A DNA stretch of 14,608 nt from Erythrobacter sp. UBA2510 (lineage in GTDB: Bacteria; Pseudomonadota; Alphaproteobacteria; Sphingomonadales; Sphingomonadaceae): positions 11,428-26,035 of the forward strand of contig DDNW01000097.1 in NCBI GenBank assembly GCA_002341345.1, written 5' to 3'. The notes beneath the pieces are model-generated. The model had not been told where the DNA came from. It searched no databases and saw nothing but the letters and a program-made list of their open reading frames with translations. A program made the position numbers and the translations under genes. This document shows positions 1 to 6,899 of this stretch, in pieces (position 1 is the stretch's first letter; every line of letters starts with the position of its first letter).

Positions 1-2
1 TG

Positions 3-902
3 GAAGGGGGCGACAAAACCGACCAGCTAGCCGAACGCGCCGCCGCAAAGCGCGAACAGGTGGAGGAATTGCTCGGTGAACGGGCGGTGCTGATCGACAA
101 GCTCGAAGATTGTTTCGACGAGCATTACTGGGCCGCCGAGCCTGCCGACATCATCGCGCACAACCTCAAGCAATATGCCGAGGTGCGGCGCGAACAGCAC
201 AAGCTCTCGATCCATACCGAATATTATCCGGTGCGCGGCGCGACGCTGATCACCGTGATCGGCGCCGACCATCCGGGCCTGTTCTTCCGCATCGCCGGGG
301 CGATCCACCTCGCCGGGGCGAATATCATCGATGCGCGCATCCACACCACCGCGATCGGGCAGGCGGTCGATAATTTCCTGGTGCAGGACCCGGTCGGCAA
401 ACCCTTCCGCGAGGCGAGCCAGCTTTCCCGCCTGAAGAAAACCATCGAGGATGCGCTGGCGGGCAAGATCGACATGGTCCCCAGCCTCGCCAAACGGCCG
501 CTGCCGCGTCGCCGGGCCGAACATTTCCGCGTTGCCCCGCATATCTTCTTCGACAACGAGGCGTCGGACCGCTTCACCGTGATCGAAGTCAATGCAACCG
601 ACCGTCCCGCGCTGCTCAACCGCCTAACGCGGGCGATGTTCGAACGCAGCCTGATGATCAATTCGGCGCATATCACCCATTACGGGGAGCGCGCGGTCGA
701 CACTTTCTACGTTACGGATCTGATCGGCTACAAGATAACGTCACAAGATCGCCTTGCGGGGATCGAGCAGGCCCTGCTCAGGGCGATTGCCATGGATGAT
801 CCGGATGCGCACGAGCCGGGCGCAGATGCAACAACGCCCGCACCGTCAGCAGGTGACGGCCCGGGCGCTATAATCGCCAAGGGTGCCGAGGCAGCTGAGT
901 AA
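3..902 (+). CDS. glnD: [Protein-PII] uridylyltransferase / uridylyl-removing enzyme, C-terminal part
   Basis: Partial gene: the frame is open from the window edge (base 3) to TAA at 900-902, giving about 299 residues of a protein normally near 900. What remains is the C-terminal regulatory part. Two ACT domains are visible. The first, at about nt 225-450, reads LITVIGADHPGLFFRIAGAI and continues to DNFLVQDP. The second, at about 570-760, starts FTVIEVNATDRPALLNRLTR and ends VDTFYVTDLIGYKI. This tandem ACT end is diagnostic of GlnD, the cytoplasmic nitrogen sensor that uridylylates PII when glutamine is low and deuridylylates it when glutamine is high; the ACT domains bind glutamine. The nucleotidyltransferase and HD domains lie upstream of the window. 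A short Ala/Pro/Gly-rich tail follows the second ACT domain, as is common in alphaproteobacteria. It is convergent with the small gene at 924-1142. Confidence 0.95.
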   Translation, partial: EGGDKTDQLAERAAAKREQVEELLGERAVLIDKLEDCFDEHYWAAEPADIIAHNLKQYAEVRREQHKLSIHTEYYPVRGATLITVIGADHPGLFFRIAGAIHLAGANIIDARIHTTAIGQAVDNFLVQDPVGKPFREASQLSRLKKTIEDALAGKIDMVPSLAKRPLPRRRAEHFRVAPHIFFDNEASDRFTVIEVNATDRPALLNRLTRAMFERSLMINSAHITHYGERAVDTFYVTDLIGYKITSQDRLAGIEQALLRAIAMDDPDAHEPGADATTPAPSAGDGPGAIIAKGAEAAE

Positions 903-923
903 GCCGCGACAGGCAATGACAGC

Positions 924-1142
924 CTAGGGGCTGGCGGGCTCTTCATCGTCGTCGAGCACGACGATGGCGACCGCGATGGCGGCGGCCAGACCGACGATGA
1001 TCGCGATGATGCTGATCGGCTCGCTACCGCCCAGCTGCTCGCTCTCAGCAAGCGGCGAAGCTTTGCGCTCGGCGGCCTGGACGGCGACAGGTGCCAGCGT
1101 CAGCGCGGCGGATGCCAGGATGGCGGCGGTGGAACGAATCAT
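924..1142 (-). CDS. Small secreted or membrane protein with acidic C-terminus, function unknown
   Basis: A 72-residue protein. I chose the ATG at 1142 because GGAGG lies 7 bases upstream on the minus strand and the protein then begins with a clean signal peptide (about residues 1-23, ending AVQA before AER). An in-frame start at 1181 would only add residues in front of the signal. After a short linker (KASPLAESEQLGGSEP) comes one hydrophobic segment, about residues 43-63, and then an abrupt acidic tail, LDDDEEPASP. The layout of signal peptide, Gly/Ser linker, one membrane helix and Asp-rich tail ending in SP resembles short hypothetical proteins I recall from sphingomonad genomes. No function is known to me and none is claimed. 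The helix could be a membrane anchor leaving the acidic tail free. The gene stands alone between glnD and yggS. Confidence 0.75.
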   Translation of the reverse strand: MIRSTAAILASAALTLAPVAVQAAERKASPLAESEQLGGSEPISIIAIIVGLAAAIAVAIVVLDDDEEPASP

Positions 1143-1266
1143 ATCAGAGCCTCCGATAATTGGGCGCGACGTCCTGAACATGCCTTTACGCTGCGCTGCA
1201 CAAATGTCTCATTGCAGGCGCGCCGGGTCAATAGGCGATTTCCCCGCCTGTGCCGGCAATCCTTGT

Positions 1267-1932
1267 TCAATCCCGCGAACCGAACAGCGCAGTGCCCACA
1301 CGCACATGCGTCGCGCCCAGCATCACCGCCGTCGGATAGTCGCCGCTCATCCCCATGGAGAGGCCGGCCAGGCCGTTATCCTGCGCCAGTTTCGCAAGCA
1401 GCGCGAAGAACGGTGCCGCCTCGATCCCGAACGGGGGAACGCACATCAGCCCGGCGAGCGGAATATCCGCCGCGCGCGCCTGATCGAGCAGCCCGGGCAG
1501 CCCGCCAATCGCGCAGCCGCCCTTCTGCTCTTCCGCGCCGATATTGACCTGCACGAAACAGGGCACCCGCTTGCCCGTCTTGTCCATCGCCCTGGCCAGC
1601 GCCGTGACGAGGCTGGTGCGGTCGAGCCCATGGATGCAATCGAACAGCGCGACAGCCTCTTCGGCCTTGTTCGATTGCAACTGGCCGACCAGATGCAGTT
1701 CGATATCGGGATAGGCTGCGCGCAATGCGGGCCATTTGTCCTGCGCCTCCTGCACCCGGTTTTCGCCGAACACGCGTTGTCCGGCCTCGATCAGCGGGAC
1801 GATCGCCTCTGCCGGATGGGTCTTGCTGATCGCGATCAGAGTGATGTCAGCAGGGTCACGGCGCGAAGCCTTGCAGGCGCGTGCGATCTCGCCGTGAACG
1901 TCTTCCAGAAGCTGCGCTGCCGTTTTGCTCAT
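1267..1932 (-). CDS. yggS: YggS/PLPBP family pyridoxal-phosphate homeostasis protein
   Basis: A 221-residue protein, the usual length for this family. It is a fold-type III PLP-binding barrel without known catalytic activity, involved in cytoplasmic vitamin B6 homeostasis and indirectly in amino acid metabolism. Visible family motifs: IAISKTHPAEAI with the PLP-binding Lys37; FGENRVQEAQDKW at 55-67; HLVGQLQSNK at 80-89; LSMGMSGDY at 191-199, the phosphate-binding serine loop; and GATHVRVGTALFG at 206-218. The ATG at 1932 has no clear Shine-Dalgarno sequence, and a TATAGC box lies 6 bases before it, so a leaderless message is possible. The neighbour on the other strand starts only 20 bp away and is a ThiE/TenI-like protein; linkage of two cofactor-related genes is plausible. 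Stop TGA at 1267-1269. The family call is secure; the precise physiological role is inferred. Confidence 0.95.
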   Translation of the reverse strand: MSKTAAQLLEDVHGEIARACKASRRDPADITLIAISKTHPAEAIVPLIEAGQRVFGENRVQEAQDKWPALRAAYPDIELHLVGQLQSNKAEEAVALFDCIHGLDRTSLVTALARAMDKTGKRVPCFVQVNIGAEEQKGGCAIGGLPGLLDQARAADIPLAGLMCVPPFGIEAAPFFALLAKLAQDNGLAGLSMGMSGDYPTAVMLGATHVRVGTALFGSRD

Positions 1933-1938
1933 GCGCGC

Positions 1939-1946
1939 GCTATAGA
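1939..1946. promoter_or_regulatory. Candidate shared -10 element for yggS and the thiE-like gene
   Basis: Only 20 bp (1933-1952) separate the two divergent start codons. Their centre holds CTATAG (1940-1945), a palindrome. It reads TATAGA on the plus strand (1941-1946), 6 bases before the ATG at 1953. It reads TATAGC on the minus strand (1944-1939), 6 bases before the ATG at 1932. Both distances would put transcription starts at or next to the start codons. I see no convincing -35 boxes, so this rests on the symmetrical -10 and its spacing. Confidence 0.35.
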
Positions 1947-1952
1947 GCGGCG

Positions 1953-2489
1953 ATGGCGCGAAACCACCCCCTTCCAGAGCTGTGGCTGATCTCGGACGAG
2001 CGAAACGACAAAGTGCTCGAAACTGTCTTGCGTTCGTTCACTGTGCCGATCGCCTTTGTCTATCGCCACTACCACCTGCCCCCTGAAGAGCGCATTGCCC
2101 GGTGGAGCAAGCTTCGGCGCATCGCACTAAGCGAGGGACATCTCGTGATCCTCGCCGAAGATGCGCTGACCGCGCGCGAATGGGGCGCGGACGGGATCTA
2201 TGGTGCGCCTCTGTCGCTGTGTCCGCGCCGCGAGGGCCTGCTGACTATCGCCACCGCGCACGACATGCGCGAGATCGCGCAGGCGAACCGCGCAGGCGCT
2301 GACGCGGTAATGCTCTCGCCGGTTTTTCCCACCCGCTCGCATCCCGGCGCGAAGACACTCGGTGCGATGCGGTTCTTGCACATGGCGAAACATGCCCTGA
2401 TGCCGGTGATCGCTCTGGGCGGAATGGATTCTCAAAATGCCCGGCAGCTGTACTGGCCGCGCTGGGCGGCGATTGATGGTTTGAGCTAG
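1953..2489 (+). CDS. ThiE/TenI-like thiamine phosphate synthase family protein
   Basis: A 178-residue protein from the ATG at 1953; a longer in-frame start at 1881 would run into yggS and adds residues that look non-coding. The fold signature is that of the thiamine phosphate synthase / TenI TIM barrel: ELWLISDERN at the first strand (compare LITDR), WGADGIYGAPLSL at 77-89, GADAVMLSPVFPTRSHPGAK at 115-133, and PVIALGGM at 151-158. Thiamine phosphate synthase joins the pyrimidine and thiazole phosphates of vitamin B1. The strand where ThiE normally reads HLGQ is degenerate here (IYGAPLSL), and the protein is short for ThiE, so it may be a TenI-like paralogue or a divergent synthase. I therefore give no symbol. 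It is divergent from yggS. A short GGGG-AGCG-CCCC hairpin (2492-2503) follows its TAG stop. Confidence 0.8.
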   Translation: MARNHPLPELWLISDERNDKVLETVLRSFTVPIAFVYRHYHLPPEERIARWSKLRRIALSEGHLVILAEDALTAREWGADGIYGAPLSLCPRREGLLTIATAHDMREIAQANRAGADAVMLSPVFPTRSHPGAKTLGAMRFLHMAKHALMPVIALGGMDSQNARQLYWPRWAAIDGLS

Positions 2490-2561
2490 CAGGGGAGCGC
2501 CCCGGCCGGCGTCCAGCCTACCGCAAGGCCGAACGGGCGCACCTTGTTCATGTCTGCACCA

Positions 2562-2626
2562 GCCCACTCCCCCACCCGACCACCCAAACAGGATAATGCC
2601 CTGGGAGGTCGGGAGGGGGAGTGGGC
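2562..2626. repeat. Long imperfect inverted repeat between thiE-like gene and ftsK
   Basis: The arms at 2562-2586 and 2602-2626 pair over 25 positions with two A-A mismatches, around a 15-base loop (2587-2601). The outer 11 bp, CCCACTCCCCC with GGGGGAGTGGG, are perfect; next come CCCGACC with GGTCGGG and then CCC with GGG. There is no T-tract after either arm, so it is not a standard intrinsic terminator. A smaller hairpin, GCAC-GAA-GTGC, follows at about 2643-2653. The 243-base gap 2490-2732 holds no convincing gene. The element may be a repetitive extragenic palindrome or a terminator for the upstream gene. Confidence 0.6.
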
Positions 2627-2732
2627 CGGAGCCGGGCGCAGCGAGCACGAAGTGCGAAGCGGATAGACGCCACAAACATTGACCCCGACTCTCCCATCTG
2701 CGATTCTCGGGACAGACAGGAAAGGTCCAGAC

Positions 2733-5069
2733 ATGGCGACCCAGGCAATGACACGCGGGCAAAGCGCCGATTGGCGTGCCGCCATCCGCCGCTCGATGCT
2801 GCGCGCGGCGCAGATCGTGGGCGCGGTGCTGCTGTTCGCCTTCACCGCCTTCCTGACGCTCTCGCTGCTGAGCTACGAGCAGACCGACGCCTCCTTCTCG
2901 ACCGCGGCGGGCGACATGATCGCCAACTGGATGGGGGCTCCGGGCGCATGGGTCGCCGACGCCGCGCTGACCTTGTTCGGCCTCGTCGCCGCTTTGTTCG
3001 TGCCGCTGTGTTACGCTTTCGCGCGCAAGCTGTGGCGCGATGCCGAGGAAGAAGAGACGCCCCGGCGGTGGTGGCGCACCGTGGCGCTGCTGCTGCTGGC
3101 GATGGTGCTTCTGTCGACCGTCCTGTCGCTGATCACGGAGCCACGCGAATGGAGCCTGCCCGCCTCCGCCGGAGGCCTTGCGGGCCTGCTTGGCGAAAGC
3201 GGCGTGCGCGGCCTTGCGGGCCTGCTGCCCGAGGGCGGTCGCTTCTGGGGCGTGCTGGGCGGTGGCCTTGCCTGCTTCATCGGCGGTATCGTGCTGGCGG
3301 GCCGGGTGTTCACGCTCGACTGGAAGAACCTGCTCACCCTGCCCGACTGGCTGCAGCGTACCCCGAAGGCCGACGCGCTCGATGACGGCGTTGCCTTCGA
3401 GCGCACGGTCGAACGGCGCAGGGCCAAGGAAAAGGACGAGGCCGAGCCGCTAGTCCTCGCGACGCCCGATCGCAAACCGCCCGAGATCACCGACCCTTCG
3501 GCTCCGCCGCGTCCGGCCAGGCCCGCTGCCGCCAAGCAGAAGGACCTGTTCGCCGAATACGACCTGCCCGGCCTCGACCTGCTCGAAGACCGCTCGTCCA
3601 ACAACCCGCCACCGCTCGACCGGCTCGCGCTCGAACGCAATGCCCGCCTGCTCGAAAACGTGCTCGACGATTTCAACGTCAAGGGCGAGATCACTGCGGT
3701 CCGCACCGGCCCGGTGGTGACGATGTACGAACTCGAACCCGCGCCCGGCATCAAGGCCAGCCGCGTGGTCGGCCTCGCCGAGGATATCGCGCGCAACATG
3801 TCCGCGATCAGCGCGCGCGTCGCCCCGATCCCGGGCAAGACGGTGATGGGCATCGAACTGCCCAATGCCGAACGTCAGGTGGTCAGCTTCAAGGAGCTGG
3901 TCGCCGCCGAAAGTTTCGTCGAGGCCAAGGGCAACCTCCCGATCATCCTGGGCAAGGACATTGCCGGGGAGCCCATCGTCGCCGACCTCGCCGCCATGCC
4001 GCACCTGCTGGTTGCGGGCACCACCGGCTCGGGCAAGTCGGTCGGCCTGAACTGCATTCTCCTCTCGCTTCTGTACCGCTTCAGTCCCGCTGAGTGCCGC
4101 CTGATCCTGATTGATCCCAAGGTGCTGGAACTCAAGAGTTACGACGACATTCCGCACCTGCTTTCGCCAGTCGTCACGGAGCCGCACAAGTCCGTGCGCG
4201 CGCTCAAATGGGCGGTCGAGGAAATGGAGCGGCGCTATCGCATGATGAGCGACATCGGTGCGCGCAACCTCTCCGGCTTCAACGAGCGGGTGAAGGCCGC
4301 GCAGGCCAAGGGCAAGCCGCTGGGCCGCCGCGTTCAGACCGGCTTTGATCCCGAAACCGGCGAGGCGCTGATCGAGGAAGAACAGCTCGATTACCAGACC
4401 CTGCCGCAGATCGTCCTGATCGTCGACGAACTGGCCGATCTGATGGTCACCATCGGCAAGGAGATCGAGGTGCTGATCCAGCGCCTGTCGCAGAAGTCTC
4501 GCGCTGCGGGCATCCACCTGATCATGGCGACGCAGCGTCCCTCGGTCGACGTCATCACCGGCGTCATCAAGGCCAACCTGCCGACCCGCGTCAGCTTCGC
4601 CGTGACCAGCCGGATCGACAGCCGCACGATCCTGGGCGAACAGGGCGCCGAGCAACTGCTGGGCAAGGGCGACATGCTCTACAAGCCGACGACCGGCGCG
4701 CTCAAGCGTGTGCACGGCCCCTTCGTCTCGGACGAGGAGGTCGAGAAGGTCGCCAGCCATTGGCGCGCTCAGGGCGAGCCCGCCTATGTCGACTCCGTCA
4801 CCGAAGAGCCGGAAGACGGCGGCGGCTTCGGGTTCGAGGACGAGTTCACCGCCTCGGACAACCCGGCCGAGCGGCAATATCGGCAGGCGATCCAGATCGT
4901 GTGCGAGAACCAGAAGGCATCCGGCAGCTGGCTGCAGCGCCAGATGGGGATCGGCTACAACACCGCCGCCAAGCTGATCGAGCGGATGGAGGAGGACGGC
5001 ATCGTCGGCCCCGCCAATCATGTGGGACGGCGCGAGATTTACCGCGACAGGGACGGCAACCCGCTGTAA
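2733..5069 (+). CDS. ftsK: DNA translocase FtsK
   Basis: A 778-residue protein. The ATG at 2733 is chosen because AGGAAAGG lies about 7 bases upstream; an in-frame TTG at 2679 is less likely. FtsK is the divisome-anchored motor that pumps DNA toward the terminus and helps resolve chromosome dimers. Four membrane helices are visible at about residues 26-48, 73-96, 115-135 and 171-193. A short charged, Pro/Ala-rich linker (about 210-280) follows, much shorter than in E. coli FtsK and closer to SpoIIIE-type lengths. The RecA-like motor has Walker A GTTGSGKS at 429-436 (Lys435) and Walker B LIVDELADL with Asp565 and Glu566. MATQRPSVDVITG follows in the motor. The C-terminal gamma winged-helix domain reads QMGIGYNTAAKLIERMEEDG and ends GRREIY. 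The gene is intact and stops 14 bases before the RimB-like gene, so co-transcription is likely. Confidence 0.97.
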   Translation: MATQAMTRGQSADWRAAIRRSMLRAAQIVGAVLLFAFTAFLTLSLLSYEQTDASFSTAAGDMIANWMGAPGAWVADAALTLFGLVAALFVPLCYAFARKLWRDAEEEETPRRWWRTVALLLLAMVLLSTVLSLITEPREWSLPASAGGLAGLLGESGVRGLAGLLPEGGRFWGVLGGGLACFIGGIVLAGRVFTLDWKNLLTLPDWLQRTPKADALDDGVAFERTVERRRAKEKDEAEPLVLATPDRKPPEITDPSAPPRPARPAAAKQKDLFAEYDLPGLDLLEDRSSNNPPPLDRLALERNARLLENVLDDFNVKGEITAVRTGPVVTMYELEPAPGIKASRVVGLAEDIARNMSAISARVAPIPGKTVMGIELPNAERQVVSFKELVAAESFVEAKGNLPIILGKDIAGEPIVADLAAMPHLLVAGTTGSGKSVGLNCILLSLLYRFSPAECRLILIDPKVLELKSYDDIPHLLSPVVTEPHKSVRALKWAVEEMERRYRMMSDIGARNLSGFNERVKAAQAKGKPLGRRVQTGFDPETGEALIEEEQLDYQTLPQIVLIVDELADLMVTIGKEIEVLIQRLSQKSRAAGIHLIMATQRPSVDVITGVIKANLPTRVSFAVTSRIDSRTILGEQGAEQLLGKGDMLYKPTTGALKRVHGPFVSDEEVEKVASHWRAQGEPAYVDSVTEEPEDGGGFGFEDEFTASDNPAERQYRQAIQIVCENQKASGSWLQRQMGIGYNTAAKLIERMEEDGIVGPANHVGRREIYRDRDGNPL

Positions 5070-5083
5070 TCGCGCCGGCCACG

Positions 5084-5593
5084 ATGGCCCCTGCTCCTGA
5101 AAGTCCTGCAAGGAAGCCCCGACCGCCCAAACCGGTGATCGGCTGGCGCGAGATCGTCGACCTGCCCGAACTGGGCCTGACCGGCGAGATCGCCAAGATC
5201 GACACCGGCGCGCGCACCTCTTCGCTGCATGTCGACCGGATCGAACCATACACCGCGCAGGACGGGACGCAGCGCGCGATAGTCTCCAGCAAGGTCAGGC
5301 ATCCCGGCGAACCGCGTCGGACCCTGAAATGGGATCTCGCAATCAGCGAGTTCCGTAATGTCAGGAGTTCCAACGGCGCGGTCGAGGAACGCGCGGTCAT
5401 AATCACCACGCTGGTCATCGGCGGCAAGCAGGTGAAGCGCGAATTCACGCTCACCAACCGCAAGAAGATGAGTCACCCGATCCTGATCGGGCGCAAGGGC
5501 ATCGGAAGATTATTCACCGTAGACCCGGCACGGACATTTTTGCTGGGTAAGCCCGGCACCACCACTCAAGGCCAGGAGCCTGACACCCCATGA
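5084..5593 (+). CDS. RimB-like retropepsin/zinc-protease family protein (PF05618 type)
   Basis: A 169-residue protein. I chose the ATG at 5084, just after the ftsK stop; the open frame extends upstream but only inside ftsK, out of phase. After a Pro/Lys-rich start comes the family core: [20 protein letters not shown], then [13 protein letters not shown] with the D40-T41-G42 triad typical of retropepsin-like proteases. [39 protein letters not shown] and [11 protein letters not shown] follow. The family has been labelled ATP-dependent zinc protease and, beside rimK, RimB, a protease reported to act on RimK-modified S6 in Pseudomonas. Its stop codon (TGA 5591-5593) overlaps the rimK start (ATG 5590-5592) as ATGA, so the two proteins are translationally coupled and probably act on the same tag. 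The family call is firm; proteolysis of a glutamate tail is inferred from that partnership. Confidence 0.88.
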   Translation: MAPAPESPARKPRPPKPVIGWREIVDLPELGLTGEIAKIDTGARTSSLHVDRIEPYTAQDGTQRAIVSSKVRHPGEPRRTLKWDLAISEFRNVRSSNGAVEERAVIITTLVIGGKQVKREFTLTNRKKMSHPILIGRKGIGRLFTVDPARTFLLGKPGTTTQGQEPDTP

Positions 5594-6501
5594 AATTCGC
5601 CATGCTGGCGCGCAATGCCGATCTCTATTCGCACCGACGGCTGGTCGAGGCGGCGCAGGAACGCGGCCACCAGATCGAGATACTCAATACGCTGCGCTGC
5701 TTCATGAACATCACCTCGCATCGGCCCACCGTCCATTACGACGACCGGGTGATTGCAGCTGGCGATTTCGACGCGGTGATCCCGCGCATCGGCGCCTCGA
5801 TCACCTTTTACGGCCTCGCTGTGTTGCGTCAGTTCGAGATGATGGGGGTGTATCCGCTGAACGAGTCGGTCAGCATCGGGCGCAGCCGCGACAAGCTGCG
5901 GAGCATGCAATTGCTCGCCCGCGACGGGATCGGCCTGCCGGTCACGGCCTTCGCACATAATGCCAAGCAGGCCGACGAGGTGCTTGCTGCCGTGGGCGGG
6001 GCGCCGGTGGTCATCAAGCTGCTCGAAGGTACGCAGGGCATCGGCGTGGTGCTGGCGGATACCCCGCGCTCGGCCAAGTCGGTGTTCGAGGCGTTCCGGT
6101 CCGCCAACGTCAACATCCTCGCGCAGGAGTTCATCAAGGAAGCGGGCGGCAACGACATCCGCGCGCTGGTGGTGGGCGGCAAGGTCGTCGCGGCCATGCA
6201 GCGCACCGGCGCAGCAGGCGAGTTCCGCTCCAACATCCATCGCGGCGGCAGCGCGAAGAAGATCAAGATCACGGCCGAGGAACGCTCGACTGCGGTACGC
6301 TCGGCCAAGATCATGGGCCTGAACGTCTGCGGTGTCGATATGTTGCGGTCCAACCACGGCCCGGTGGTGATGGAGGTGAATTCCTCGCCCGGCCTCGAAG
6401 GGGTCGAGGCGGCGACGAATATCGACGTCGCGGGCAAGATTATCGATTTCCTGGTCGAGAACGCACCACGAGGCCGTACGAAAACGCGCGGCAAGGGCTG
6501 A
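5590..6501 (+). CDS. rimK: RimK family alpha-L-glutamate ligase (ribosomal protein S6 modification)
   Basis: A 303-residue ATP-grasp ligase, almost the same length as E. coli RimK. RimK adds glutamate residues post-translationally to the C-terminus of ribosomal protein S6. It reads as RimK throughout: [40 protein letters not shown] at about 64-83, and [18 protein letters not shown] at 97-114. ATP-grasp motifs are [17 protein letters not shown] with Lys143, [20 protein letters not shown] at 178-197, [15 protein letters not shown] at 208-222, and [13 protein letters not shown] with the metal-binding Glu262/Asn264. It overlaps the RimB-like gene by 4 bases (ATGA); an AGGAG about 12 bases upstream may assist. 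The C-terminus ends in a basic tail ([10 protein letters not shown]). The ligase activity is well supported, but the substrate in this organism is inferred. Confidence 0.95.
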   Translation: MKFAMLARNADLYSHRRLVEAAQERGHQIEILNTLRCFMNITSHRPTVHYDDRVIAAGDFDAVIPRIGASITFYGLAVLRQFEMMGVYPLNESVSIGRSRDKLRSMQLLARDGIGLPVTAFAHNAKQADEVLAAVGGAPVVIKLLEGTQGIGVVLADTPRSAKSVFEAFRSANVNILAQEFIKEAGGNDIRALVVGGKVVAAMQRTGAAGEFRSNIHRGGSAKKIKITAEERSTAVRSAKIMGLNVCGVDMLRSNHGPVVMEVNSSPGLEGVEAATNIDVAGKIIDFLVENAPRGRTKTRGKG

Positions 6502-6525
6502 CACGGGCCTCGCTCACCCTATATG
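6498..6525 (+). promoter_or_regulatory. Candidate promoter of the copper-type gene pair
   Basis: CTGACA (6498-6503), overlapping the rimK stop, and TATATG (6520-6525) are separated by 16 bases and resemble a sigma70-type -35/-10 pair. The expected transcription start falls near 6532-6535, at the ATG of the next gene (6535), which has no Shine-Dalgarno sequence. A leaderless message is therefore plausible. No CueR-like operator palindrome was recognised in it. Confidence 0.4.
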
Positions 6526-6534
6526 TGGCCTGCC

Positions 6535-6846
6535 ATGCGCCTGATGCTGATCCTCTGCCTGCTGTTTGCATCGCTCGCCATGTCCGGCACGCTCTCGCCA
6601 GCCGGAGCGCAGGATGCATCGTGCCATGCGATGCCAATGGATCACGCTTCGGGCGACGATACGCACGATCGCGCGGACATGGCAAAGTCTGCCGTGCATA
6701 GCTGCCCCGGCTGCGCGCTGGCCGAACCAGCCGGAATCCTCGGCCCCGAGGCGATCATGCGTGCGATACCGACGGCGCCGCTGCTTGCCACCAGCTACCA
6801 TTCCAGTAACGCTGCCCCCATTCCCCCGCCTCCGCGAAACACCTGA
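6535..6846 (+). CDS. Small secreted Cys/His/Met-containing protein, probably copper-related
   Basis: A 103-residue protein from the ATG at 6535; an alternative ATG at 6523 lies inside the likely -10 box and adds MWPA. Residues 1-25 form a signal peptide (MRLMLILCLLFASLAM, cleavage after SPAGA). The mature part is rich in possible metal ligands: CHAMPMDHASGDDTHD from residue 30, then HSCPGC with Cys57 and Cys60. It ends in a Pro-rich tail, PIPPPPRNT. Short secreted proteins with a CxxC, Met/His residues and a PPPPR-type tail occur next to copper-resistance genes in sphingomonads as I recall; this is family memory, not a search result. A copper-binding or sensing role in the periplasm is an inference from ligands and from the Met/His-rich gene downstream. 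Its TGA (6844-6846) lies within the left arm of an inverted repeat whose right arm covers the next gene's ribosome binding site. Confidence 0.7.
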   Translation: MRLMLILCLLFASLAMSGTLSPAGAQDASCHAMPMDHASGDDTHDRADMAKSAVHSCPGCALAEPAGILGPEAIMRAIPTAPLLATSYHSSNAAPIPPPPRNT

Positions 6847-6890
6847 ATTCGACCTTTGCCCTTGCGGCAAGTCCAGCAATTGAATTCAGG
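6842..6890 (+). promoter_or_regulatory. Inverted repeat that may control translation of the downstream outer-membrane protein gene
   Basis: CCTGAATTC (6842-6850) and GAATTCAGG (6882-6890) are perfect 9-bp inverted arms, with a small CTTG-CGG-CAAG hairpin (6861-6871) between them. The left arm includes the upstream stop codon. The right arm includes the AGG of the probable ribosome binding site AGGA (6888-6891), 8 bases before the ATG at 6900. A ribosome ending at 6846 would disrupt the stem and free the site. The arms are about 40 bp centre to centre, so they could instead be paired protein-binding sites. Confidence 0.5.
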
Positions 6891-6899
6891 ATATTACCG

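Noticed and set aside
1233..1249. AGGCG/CGCCT hairpin after the yggS stop as terminator
   Set aside because: Only 5 bp of stem and no T-tract on the minus strand.
964..1989. A 341-codon plus-strand open frame across the small gene and yggS
   Set aside because: It crosses two minus-strand genes with recognisable ribosome binding site or motifs, and its translation is Arg/His-rich antisense-type sequence.
2486..2551. A 21-residue minus-strand ORF (starts MNKVRPFG) in the gap before ftsK
   Set aside because: No ribosome binding site, no recognised family, and it lies beside a palindromic element; too little to call a gene.
3450..5249. A 599-codon open frame on the minus strand opposite ftsK
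   Set aside because: It is the antisense shadow of a GC-rich gene with strong codon bias; the plus strand encodes an intact FtsK with all motifs.
6502..6534. CueR-type copper operator upstream of the copper-type pair
   Set aside because: I looked for a spaced palindrome of the CueR kind and found none; only a sigma70-like pair is visible.
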